A stretch of DNA of 64,000 nt from Porphyra umbilicalis (taxonomy: Eukaryota > Rhodophyta > Bangiophyceae > Bangiales > Bangiaceae), in contig KV918874.1 in assembly GCA_002049455.2 (NCBI GenBank), positions 1 through 64,000 on the forward strand, given 5' to 3'. Positions 31,349-40,614 of this stretch are shown one piece after another (position 1 is the stretch's first letter; each line of letters begins with the position of its first letter). The notes under the pieces were generated by a model. The model was given only the letters and a program-made list of their open reading frames with translations, was not told where the DNA came from and did no database searches. The translations under genes and the position numbers were made by a program.

Positions 31349-33918
31349 ATGGAGATGGACGCGTCCACTGATGATGGGTCTCGGTCGTCGAGCGATGACG
31401 GCCGCGGGCAGTCGGAGGGCTCCGCGGAAGAGCTTCTTGCGGCCGTCATCGGAGCGTGATCTCTGTTCCTGATGCGCAGTCATCGCAGGAATGTGGCGCA
31501 GCGAGCGCGCAGACGGCGTTTTGTCGGGTCTGTGGCCAGGCGGCGTGCCAACCGGCCACGTGATTTCGACCAGGGTATGCGCGGCATCATGCGGGATTAT
31601 TTTAGTGTGGATGGGCAGCCGCCTGTGTATGGAGAAGAGACGCTTGAGCGTCGCTTCCGTGTGCCACGGTCTGATTTTATGCGCATTTACGAGGCCATCC
31701 GCGACCGGCCATTTTGGCGGCAGAGCATCAATGCGGCGGGGCAGCCACAAGCTTATGCTCTGCAGAAGCTGGTGGCCTCCTTCCGTGTCTTCGCGTACGG
31801 GGAGTCGTATGATCGTGCGGATGAGTATGACCGGCTGTCCAAGTCTACAATTGAGGTGGCCACGGAGAAGCTGTTTGAGTTTATTGTTGAGGAGTGGGAG
31901 CCCGTCTACCTGCGGCCTCCTATCGACGAGGAGGTCAAGCGCATGCTGGAGCGCAACGCAGCACGGGGCATGCCGGGATGCATCGGCAGCCTCGATTGCT
32001 CGCACTGGGAGTGGGCCGCGTGCCCAAAGGGGCTTGCTGGGCAGTATCAGAACCGCAAGAAGCGGCGCTCCATTGTCATGGAGACGGTTCGTGATGAGGA
32101 CCTTTACATCTGGTATTTCTTTATCGGGGCGCCGGGGAGCCTCAATGACCTCAACGTGTTGCGCATCTCACCGTTGTATTTTGATGTGGTGGAGGGTGTG
32201 AGGCCGCCGAGTTCTTTCTCTTTCTGTGTTAATGGTCATTCACGTCGTTTGTTATATTATCTTACTGACGGTGTTTATCCGAAGTATCCATTTTTTGTTC
32301 CTACGTACCCCAATCCCATCACACCCGCAGAAAAAAGTTTCAACCTGCTCCAGGAAGCGCAGCGCAAGGGTCTTGAGCGGTTCTACGGGGTTCTGACCGC
32401 GAGGTTCCACATTCTTCTGCACCCTGGCCGATTTGGCTCTGTTGAGCAGATGATGCTTGCTGGCAAGGCGGCCGCCATTCTGCACAACATGGTCGTTGAG
32501 CGGAGGCGTGGCCGGTATGTTGCTCATGAGCGTATGGCAGCGGCGGCGGCCGCAAGGGATGGGGAACCTGCGGCCGCCGCCGGTGATGGCCATGCCGGTG
32601 GCGCAGGCGACGTCAGCTGGGCCGGCGATGCGGGATCTGGTGCGGCGGCCGCCGGCGATGTCGAATCGGCGGCGGCCGCCGGCGGAGACCCCTTCGCCGG
32701 CGCCGTTGGGCAGAAAGGAGCTGGTGCCGATGGCGCCGCTGCCGCGGCCGCCGGCCTTGGCGCCGCGGTGGCGGCCGCCGGCGATCGATCGCCAGTGAGC
32801 GTCGGCGGTGGCGGAGAAGCTGATGGTGCGGGCGTCACATCCGCGGCCGCCGGTCTCGTTGGCCCGGCGGCGGCCGCCGGCGGTGGCTGGCCAGCGGGTG
32901 TGCAGGGCGGCGGAGGAGCTGGTGGAGCGGACGCCGCCGCCGCGGCCACCCACTTCGGTGGCTCGGCGGCGGTCGCCGGCGGTGGCTCGCCAGCAGGCGT
33001 GGGTGGCCGAGGAGGAGCTGGTGGTGCGGGCGCCGCCGCCGTGGCCGCCCACTTTGGTGGCTCGGCGGCCGCCGCCGGCGGTGGCTCGCCAGCGGGCGTG
33101 GGGGGCGGCGGAGGTGGTGATGTTCAGGTGCCGACGCCGTGGCCGTCGGCCTTGTCGGTCCGCCTGCGGCCGCGGGAGGTGGCTTCACAGCAGGCGTTGG
33201 TGGCGAAGAAGGCGCTGACGGTGCGGGCACCGCCGCCGCGGCCGCTGACATTGCTGGCTCGACGGCCGCCGCCGGCGTTGGCTCGCCAGCGGGCATGGGG
33301 GGCGGCGCAAGAGCTGGTGGTGCAGGTGCCGCCGCCGCGGCTGCCGACTTTGGTGGCTCGGTGGCCGTCGCCGGCGGTGGCTCGTCAGTGGGCGTGGGTG
33401 GCGGAGGATGCCCTGACGGTGCGGGTGCCGCCACCGCTGCCGCCGACTTTAATGGCTCGGCGGCCGCCACCGGCGGCGACTCGCCAGCGGGCGTTCGTGG
33501 CGGCGGAGAAGCTGGTGGTGCGGGCGCCGCCGCCGCGGCCGCCGCCTTTGGTGTCTCGGCGGCCGCCGCCGGCGGTGGCTCGCCAGCGGGTGGGGGGGTC
33601 GGCGGAGGTGCTGATGGTGCAGGTGCCGCCGCCGCGGCCGCAGGCCTTGTCGGTCCACCAGCGGCCGCGGGAGGTGGCTCCACAGCCGCAGGACCGGCCG
33701 CTGATGCGGCCGCAGCGGCGGCCGCAGCTTCCCGTTTGGCGCCTTTGCCGCGTGCTCCCGTAATTTTGGGCGGCGCGGACCCCCCGCCGGGTTCTTTTCT
33801 GTTCCAGTTGCGGGCGCGTCAGACCGCAATGGATAGAGCTGAGTTCTTCTCTCTCCGCGAAGACCTGGCGGCCCATATCTTCGTTTATCGCGGGTCCCTT
33901 CTGGAGCCTTATCTGTAG
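31349..33918 (+). CDS. PIF/Harbinger transposase (DDE_Tnp_4) with long Ala/Gly repeat tail
   Basis: Harbinger DDE nuclease that cuts and pastes DNA at 3-bp targets (family knowledge). Conserved order: RPRDFDQGMRGIMRDYF, the helix-turn-helix-like SKSTIEVATEKLFEF, PGCIGSLDCSHWEWAACP with the first catalytic Asp (about 31980-32030), GAPGSLNDLNVL, YYLTDGVYPKYPFFVPT with the second Asp (about 32265-32310), and LLQEAQRKGLERFYGVLTARFH with the Glu (about 32345-32410). After VVERRR (about 32510) come about eleven degenerate 25-residue repeats (FGGSAAAAGGGSPAGVGGGG-like) to 33700. The ORF then closes in frame 1 with RARQTAMDRAEFFSLREDLAAHIF, the usual C-terminal motif of this family. The frame changes from 2 to 1 near 33115. 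An upstream in-frame acidic leader (ATG at 31349) is separated by a TGA at about 31457, so the start is 31349 (with the TGA) or 31472. Confidence 0.88.
32520..33720. repeat. Degenerate ~75-bp coding minisatellite in the transposase
   Basis: Units of about 75 bp with a GCGGCCGCCGGCGGTGGCTCG core recur roughly every 72-78 bp. Spacing stays close to a multiple of three except near 33115, where the reading frame of the repeat moves by one register. Each unit encodes (A)n-FGGSAAAAGGGSPAGVGGGGGAGG-like residues. Confidence 0.8.
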
Positions 33919-34325
33919 CGTTCAACGGTTTTTTTTTGCCATCATGGCTTTTTTTTTTCCTCGCTTATTTGCACGTCGGCCGACGCCACCACGCCGACCC
34001 AGGATAGCAAAGACTCTTGGACGGCCTCCGTTTTATCTAGGAAGACGGACGAGGCCGCCGCTCTATCTGGCGTAGGCGGATGTCCGCGAGTGGCTTATAC
34101 TTTCATGCTGCAGTATGACTGGTGTGCAAGTAAGGGGATCGTGCCGTGCTCGCTTCTCGGACGGAGTCGCAGGGTCGGACAGATTTGGTGTGTAGAAAAA
34201 AAAAAATCCGGCGAAGGGGAAAAAAAAACCGTGTATGATTGTCGTGCAATAGTCGATGCAGTAGTCGAGCACTTCACATGCGCAGAGACCCCACCGTCAC
34301 AGATGTCAACAGAGATACAACTCAA
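33919..34325. other. Spacer between convergent transposon ORFs
   Basis: T runs at 33931-33938 and 33950-33958 lie just 3' of the transposase stop, and A runs at 34196-34207 and 34221-34229 lie before the minus-strand ORF ends. The 3' ends of the two convergent ORFs meet here. Nothing else recognised. Confidence 0.45.
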
Positions 34326-35560
34326 GCCAAGTCACCATCCGCGCAATCGCTGCCACTAGTACCACAGGCAGCGTCCTCCTCGTCTTCGCCCGATTCGCCA
34401 GCGGCCGCATTATGCGGCCGCGGCGTCATGAAACGGCTTGGACCCGATACGGTGTTCCTGGCCGCCGTGAAGCGGGCCTGCTTGGTCTGCAACGAGTTCC
34501 AGCGTCGCCCCTTCCTCCGCTTGACCGAGACGACACCGGCCGAGGCCGCAGCGTGGCGGGCAATGGCCGCGCTTGCGGCCGCGGTTGGTGATGCGCCGGT
34601 ACGCGGAGACGCGTCGACGCCGCCACTAGGAGAAGATGCAGACGGAGGCAATAATGCCGCACACGCGGCCGCGCCAGACGCCGGGGACTCGACCGTGTGG
34701 TCAGCGGCCGGCGCCAACGCGGCCGCTTCGCCGCCGTTCACTGTCACGCCGACGGGAGTAGCGGGCGCTCCACCAGACCCGGAAGACGCGGCTGCACCAC
34801 CACTTGGAGAAACTGCAGATGCTGGCGATGCGGCCGCACCTGGAACCCTACCTGCGGCCGCACCCGCCGCCGCCTCAGCGGCCGCGGTAGCGGCAGCAGA
34901 GGTGCCCGACATAGACGCGCCGTTGTTGTCGATCGGGAAGCGAGCCGTGCCTCCGCTGCCTTGGCCTTGCGCAGTCTGGCGTTGGAGAGCAGAAGCCGCC
35001 GCTCCATCTCGTTCTTGCGCCACTGCTCCGCCTCACCCGTCTCACGAACGTCCTTGGCCTTCCAAAAGTCGATGTCGGCGCGCTTGATGGCTGTCTCAGA
35101 CAAGGACTTGAGGGCGGCCGCCGTCGTGGCGGCCTCCCTTTGGATAGCAATGTCAGTCGAGGCCGCCACTTTGGCGGCCTTCGTACCGATAGGCCGCTCT
35201 TGGAAGAAGCCGCGCCGCCTGCCGACCGTGGAGCTCGAGTCGTCGTCCGAAATGTCCTCGAAGCCTCCGTCTGGCACAGGACGGCGGCCGCGAGCAGCGG
35301 CCGCCGTGGCGGCGGCCCCCGACGCTCCGCTGAACTTGTCTAACTTGCGCATGACCTTCCGACACTTGACCCAATCGGCTCCTCTCGTGCCGCCCTTCTT
35401 CACCACCAAGACCGGCGCCTCCTCGTCGTTGCCGTCCACCTGCACGGCCTCATACAGGTTCTCGGCGTCAAAAGTGCGCGGTGGCCATACGTATCAGGTC
35501 CTCGTCGGTCAAATTGCCCGTCATCTGGCGACGCCCGACGGCCACCATAGAGGATGAAAA
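34326..35560 (-). pseudogene. Harbinger adapter-like protein (Myb/NAM-associated type), frame-interrupted
   Basis: Minus strand, convergent with the transposase. Readable parts: MTGNLTDEDLIRMATAHF then, after a one-base shift at a TTTT (about 35484), FDAENLYEAVQVDGND...GADWVKCRKVMRKLDKFSG. Then comes RGFFQERPIGTKAAKVAAS...AIQREAATTAAALKSLSETAIKRADIDFWK...NEMERRLLLSNARLRKAKAAEARLA, a pattern typical of the second ORF of plant PIF/Harbinger elements (RPIGTKAAK followed by a charged coiled coil). The tail from about 34950 reads better in another frame (FPIDNNGASMSGTS...) to a stop at about 34322. In Harbingers this protein recruits the transposase to DNA (family knowledge). The Myb domain expected at the N-terminus was not found. 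The opposite strand is also open, so strand assignment of the tail is less certain. Confidence 0.6.
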
Positions 35561-36000
35561 GCGTGGAACGTTCTTGAAAACTGAATAGCGCAGTTCGCGG
35601 TCGATGGCGATGTCCGTGCGCGCTCTGCGTCCAGGGCCCATCGAGCAATGGGACGTATACCCATTGACAATTGCAGCGGCAAAAGTTGCTCGGCTCTGCT
35701 CGGTACCAGGGCCTTTCAGAATCCGGACTTTTCAGCAGAATCTGGGATATATCCAGATATATCCAGATATTTCCGTTGGAATCTTCTCGCCATCCAATGT
35801 GAGAGCCAAACGGAAGACGCTGCTGGAAAGCCCAGCTCATGCTCAGGTTCTTCGTGGAAATACTGATGAACATGAGATGTTGCTGCGAGCAGGAGGCCGC
35901 TGCTTCCAGAACGGTGCTTTATCCGAATCATTATTCCGAAGCCCCTGGTCGGTACCGACCACCGGGTCTTGCGCCACCGCCAACCAGGCCTGGCAAAGAG

Positions 36001-36792
36001 CTACTCGCTCTGCCTCGGTTCATCCGCGGCCGCGTCCTCTGGCGCTGGGGGACTCGTTGTCGCCAGCGGCGATGGCGTCGGCTGTGGCAGCGGCCGCTGA
36101 GAAGGAAGGGGGCCCGCCACCGTCCACGCCTCCAACGGCGGCCGCTGCACTCCCTCCATGTCCGGCCCCGCCTGGTTCGGCGGGTGGTGCACCCCCTCCG
36201 TTGCCGACTCCGCTTCCGCCGCCGCGGCCGCCGTCGGCGGCCGCGGCTCTGGCTGTGTTGCCAGATCAACTCCCGTGAGCGGCCGCTGAGGCGGCCGCTC
36301 CGTGACCTGATCGGCTAGGCGACGCGGCGCTGCGGGACTGTGCGTCGCCGCCATCACCTCGTGCAGCGTCAGAGGCCTGGAGACCGGCAGTGGCTGCAGC
36401 GACAGCCTGTTCAGCCCCTGGCACCCCTGCAACCCCTGCACCGCGGCCGCCGGGAGGGCAGCGCCCTCCGAGTGCTCCGCGCCTGCCCGGCCCGCGGCCG
36501 CGTACTGCAAGCCCGTCATCGGCGTCTTGGGTAGCATCTCCGACGCCGCTTTCACCGCGTCCGCCGGCGCCGATTGGTCCGCCGAGTGCATGTCCACGTC
36601 CGCGGCCTCGCCCAAGCCCCTTTGACCACCCCGCGACGAGGTTGTATCCGCGGCCTGCGACGCTGCGGCTTGGAGGGGCCTCGACATCTCCGTCAGCGCG
36701 TCGGTCTGCGGCCGTGGCTGTGGCGTCGGGGGCCGCCCGATCGGCGGCCCCGCCGGCCGCGGCCGAGGAGGCGGCAGGTGACCTTGTCTCAT
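36001..36792 (-). CDS. Hypothetical Pro/Gln/Ala-rich ORF within the Harbinger region
   Basis: A 263-codon frame with balanced residues for this genome (LTEMSRPLQAAASQAAD, DVDMHSADQSAPADAVKAAS, MLPKTPMTGLQYAAAGRAG, LTLHEVMAATHSPAAPRRL, ending DEPRQSE). No domain recognised. GCGGCCGC sites lie throughout. It could be part of the adapter gene's upstream exon or an independent element protein. Competing frames exist, so the call is modest. Confidence 0.35.
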   Translation of the reverse strand: MRQGHLPPPRPRPAGPPIGRPPTPQPRPQTDALTEMSRPLQAAASQAADTTSSRGGQRGLGEAADVDMHSADQSAPADAVKAASEMLPKTPMTGLQYAAAGRAGAEHSEGAALPAAAVQGLQGCQGLNRLSLQPLPVSRPLTLHEVMAATHSPAAPRRLADQVTERPPQRPLTGVDLATQPEPRPPTAAAAAEAESATEGVHHPPNQAGPDMEGVQRPPLEAWTVAGPLPSQRPLPQPTPSPLATTSPPAPEDAAADEPRQSE

Positions 36793-36890
36793 CTGCTGCC
36801 GCCCGTGCTGCTGCGCCTCCCACCAATTTCTCCCCTACAGGGAGGCCGGACTGCCCTCCCGCAGCAGCCATCGCGCCGTCCGGTCCCCGT

Positions 36891-38034
36891 TATGCGCTCT
36901 GCAGGCTTAGCGGACTGGATGGTCCGACAGGTGGGCACGTCGGCGCAGGTGGTACTTGACGCGGCGGGCTCGGGGGACTCGGCGGCCGCTGGGGCGACGG
37001 CCGCCGGGTTGCAGAGGGTGGACCTTGACCGAGTGGGCTTGGCGGCCGCGCCGGGGGTGGCCGCCAGGCGGACCGAGATGCGCCTTGAAGAGGGGGGCTC
37101 CCCGGACCCGATGGTGAAGGCCGAACTTGGGTACGGGGCGCGCTTACTCGAGGTGGGCTCGCCGGTGGCTGCCAGCCTCGCGACGGCTGGCATGCGCGAG
37201 TGGGGCTCGGCAGCCGCGCGGGCACCGGCCGCCAATTCGGGGGACGCAGGCCTTGACGAAGCGGGCTCGGCGGCCGCTGCGGCGGCGGCCGCCAGTCGGA
37301 AGAGTGCGGGCCTTGGTCGGGCGGGCTCGGAGGCTGACACGGGCCCGGCCGCCAAACGGGGGGACGCAGGCCTTGACGGGGCGGGCTTGGCGGCCGACAC
37401 GGTCCCGGCCGCCGATCGAGGGAACGCAGGCCATTACGGGGCGGGCGTGGCGGCCGACACGGTCCCGGCCGCCAATCGGGGGAACGAAGGCCTTGACGAA
37501 GCGGGCTCGGCGGCCGCTGCGGCGGCAGCCGCCAGTCGGAAGAGCACGGGCCTTGTCGGGGCGGGCTTGGCGGCCGGTACGGTCCCGGCAGCCTGTCCGG
37601 GGGACCCGCGCCTTGACGGGATGGGCTGGGCGGCCGCGTCGGCGGCGGCCACCACGCGGGGGGACGCGGGTCTTGACGATGCGGGCTCGGCGGTCTTGAC
37701 GGCAGTAGACCGAGGCCAGGAGGGCGTACGGCTTGACGTGGTGGCGCCTCGGCCCCAGCTGCTTGTGGTGGAGCCTTTGAAATGGGCCGAGTGCGCGCCG
37801 CCCACGGACACGGGCAGGATGGCGCGCACAGGGGATGATCGTCACAGACGCCCAGCGTGCGTCGGCACACACGGCAGAACTGCCGCAGACCGCGCCGGCG
37901 CTCCGATTTTGAGATCGGACGCGGCGCGGGAAGAACTATGCTTCCGCAACGGCCGGTCCTCGCAAAGTCTAACGCCTCGTAGGCAGCGAGCGAAAGACGG
38001 CCGCTTGTGCACACAGCGGCCGCCAAAAAGGTGA
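36891..38034 (+). CDS. Hypothetical protein with about twelve 20-residue repeats
   Basis: Possible start MRSAGLADWMVRQVG at 36891, in a frame that is open from 36574. The core consists of 20-residue units of the type AGSAAAAAAAASRKSAGLGR / AGLAADTVPAADRGNAGHYG, each 60 bp, from about 36960 to 37740. The C-terminal 100 residues are not repetitive (VEPLKWAECAPPTDTGRMAR, ILRSDAAREELCFRNGRSS). Because the unit is exactly 60 bp, the minus strand is also open through the array (36890-38224, with a CRVCRRTLGVCDDHPLC motif), so strand is a judgement. Function unknown. Confidence 0.35.
36960..37740. repeat. 60-bp minisatellite, about 12 units
   Basis: GCGGGCTCGG-like starts recur at 37261, 37321, 37381, 37441, 37501, 37561, 37621 and 37681, with more degenerate units back to 36961. 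Most units contain GCGGCCGC or GCGGCCG. The strict 60-bp spacing over at least eight units contrasts with base-level divergence, which suggests selection for frame or efficient turnover. Confidence 0.9.
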
Positions 38035-38340
38035 GGCACCCCGCCTCCCGCCGCACCCTCGTACAAGAACGGTCGTGTACCAGCGGCGGGCACAGAGAAA
38101 GACGGCCGCCAAGAGCAGCGCGCACCCGCACACGGTGCCGCCGTGGCCGCCAACGACAACGGCGGCCGCGAAAAAGTGCACGGACACGCACGTCCTCCCT
38201 CCCGTGATGCAACGCGGCCACCAACGAAGATGGCGGCCGCTACAAAGCACGCGCGCACGACGTCTTCTCTCCCGCGCTGCAACGGCGGCCACTGAAGACG
38301 ATGGCGGCTGCACGCACGCACACGGATGCACAAGGCTCCT
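38035..38340. repeat. Degenerate ~70-76-bp repeats with GCGGCCGC and TTCTCTCCCGCGCTGCAACG
   Basis: Units of the form (GCAACGCGGCCAC..AACGAAGATGGCGGCCGC..ACA..GCAC..) recur at about 38140, 38208 and 38278. Similar but weaker units run back to 38000. No coding call made. Confidence 0.6.
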
Positions 38341-40148
38341 TTCTCGGCGCTGAACGGGTCACGACACCGGGGCGGTTGCCCCCGGCGCTGCGACCCCGCC
38401 CACAAATGGTCCACAAACAGAGTCTGCCCCCAACGCAACCGACCATTCAGGACGATCCCGCGGCGCCACCACCCTGCCACTGCGTAGACAATCACAGAGG
38501 GGCCCGCAAGGCTCCACCGCGACCGTTTTCGACGGTCTCGGAGGTGGCAAGACCCCTCCCTACGCCCCCGAAACAGGCGGCCGCCCTCGATCGCCCCCTC
38601 GCTCGTAGGGAATCGGGCGGCCGCCTTTCTTGCCTGTGACGCTCAGGGCCCAGCAGGCCTCGTCGAGCGTGACGCTGCGCTCCACGCGTGGCCTGCCGGG
38701 CCCGCGGGCCTCGCTCAAACGCCACAGAGCTCTTTGCGCCACATGTTGCGCCCGGTCGGCCGTTCACGGTGGACGGCCAATCGAGTGTGTGGCCGGGGAG
38801 TTGCACAGCGAGAGTGCGTCTGACCAATGAGCATACGGATCGCTGACACAACATTCGGAGGGGGTCGCACGATTCTGCCGCTTCGCAAGGGACGCGGTGG
38901 TACGTGGCCCCTGCTGCGTCTCGGCAGCCTCGCAGGCCGGGCCGCCCGACCACCGCAGGCGGCCGCGTGGGAGCCCGCCCTGCGTCACGGTGACTGGCGG
39001 ACACCACGCGGCCGCCTCACAGGCGCTTCAGAACAGAATGCTCCAGTGTCGATCGAGGCTAAAGCGCCACCAGAATGCACGCATGCTGTACGTCTGCCGG
39101 CTATACGGATCAATGAGAGACCTACAAATCACTGCTGTCGGTCGCGAGATGCGACAGCGCCGCGAGATGATGCGCGATACTGCCAACGTGTCTCCGACTT
39201 TTGTGCGTTTGACCTCTTCCTGTCTACTCTATCGCAAGAGTTTGCAGCCATTTGAAGCTTATCGCGCTGCGTGTCTCACTTGACCGTCCTATTGGCCGAC
39301 GATTGGGGCCCAGATCAACGTGATCGCGAGGTCGATCGATGGTATGTTCGCTTGAATTCTGGCATTGGACTGTCGGAATGTGGACATCTTATGGGGAAGC
39401 CGTTTGAAAGCTCCAGTTCGCAGGTCGTCAACCCAGCAACGTCACCTTCTCCGTTTCCCATACTCTGCGATCTGCCGACAGAAGAAAACAAGTACTCTCG
39501 ATCCGAGCGGAGCGGGTTCGCAGGGCCTGCGCAAATCGCTGCCGAAACGCTTTTGACCACTCATAGGCGCACACGTTGCGCTCTTAAACGGTTCGCAGAT
39601 CGTTCGCAACCGACGTTTCCGGGTATGCTCTCAGACGAGGATATTGCTGATCCCCAGCTCCTCTTTTTTTCTGCACTTCTTGCAAGGAGACACGCCTAGT
39701 TAAGGCCCAGTGTATCCGCTCTTACGGGTTTTTGAAGGCTTTGCTGCACATGGTTGGCTCCTACATCCAAATGCAACTTCTCATTGGGCGACTGCCTTCA
39801 TGTCAGTTATTTTCTATCGTCTGTTGAAAGGAAGCGTACTTATTTCGCCAGATCGCGACGTGGCCAATCCCACAAGCGCTCAAGGACCAGCACGGGACGA
39901 TGGCGAGCGAATCGCTTTCGGTCGTTGCACGAATCTTGAATAGGTCGCGTTGGACGTTGGCACAACGGAATCGAGCTGGCACCAACGAGTACCTGGCGCT
40001 CCGGCGGCAAAACCGGCATAGCTCCGCCCCTACTGGACCATATGAGCTCCTGTTGAGCTTCATACGCTGGGCTGCAACTCACGATGCTATGCATGGGCAC
40101 CACGTCGAAGAAAAGTGGCACACAAAAAAGATAGTCGGAGAGCACCTG
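38341..40148. other. No assignable gene; mixed DNA
   Basis: The last GCGGCCGC cluster ends at about 39010; beyond it composition becomes AT-richer. A plus frame at 39271-39699 (MSHLTVLLADDWGPDQRDREV...) has balanced composition but no recognised family. Short frames elsewhere are uninformative. Confidence 0.4.
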
Positions 40149-40282
40149 GCGCCCGTTTCTCGGGCCATATGGGGTCGGCAAAGAGGGGGAACCTATGGAA
40201 TACACTTTCTGAGGCCATACTAGTGCTCAGCGCGCATGCTTTACCCGGTATGGCATAAGGGGAGGTCCCAAAACACCGACGG
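40149..40282. repeat. 134-bp direct repeat, left copy
   Basis: Matches 40481-40614 at about 90% by eye: GCGCCCGTTT-TCGGGCCATATGGGGT, AGAGGGGGAACCTATGGAAT, ACACTTTCTGAGGCCATA, and GGGGAGGTCCCAAAACAC. The 198-bp interval between the copies is unrelated. This may be a small terminal-repeat (TRIM-like) element or a simple segmental duplication. Confidence 0.8.
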
Positions 40283-40480
40283 TCGGTGAGAACGACCCCC
40301 CCCCCCCCGTGGGGCGATTTTGGTAGGCCGCACTGGTGCAAGGCAGGTCATAACTCCTGCTGTGTTGTTCCGTTGGCGGGTTTCTGTAGCTCGATGCGTG
40401 CGTCTCGACGCTTTTATGCTGAGGATATCAAAACCGCTTGTGTATTATGTCGCACACGAAAGGTAGGCATGGTGCCCCGG

Positions 40481-40614
40481 GCGCCCGTTTATCGGGCCAT
40501 ATGGGGTGGGGAAAGAGGGGGAACCTATGGAATACACTTTCTGAGGCCATATTCGTGCTCAGCGTACATGCTTTAACCGGAGTGGCGTAGGGGGAGGTCC
40601 CAAAACACTGACGG
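40481..40614. repeat. 134-bp direct repeat, right copy
   Basis: Second copy of the unit at 40149, offset by 332 bp. Weak similarity (GTCGCACACGAAAGG versus GTGGCACACAAAAAAG) continues a little upstream of both copies, so the duplication may start about 35 bp earlier. No LTR-type TG...CA ends are evident. Confidence 0.8.

Larger units (their letters stand above)
31200..39050. mobile_element. PIF/Harbinger-bearing region saturated with GCGGCCGC
   Basis: From about 31300 to 39010 the 8-mer GCGGCCGC occurs dozens of times, both inside repeated coding sequence and in non-repetitive spacers, whereas most of the window has it rarely. The block holds the transposase (plus), an adapter-like ORF (minus) and repeat-rich ORFs. 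I could not identify terminal inverted repeats or a 3-bp duplication, so whether it is one giant element, several nested ones or a compositional domain is unresolved. Borders are approximate. Confidence 0.45.

Noticed and set aside
40149..40160. GCGCCCG as a retroviral-type primer-binding site
   Set aside because: The motif is inside the repeat itself, not downstream of it, so it does not fit an LTR arrangement.
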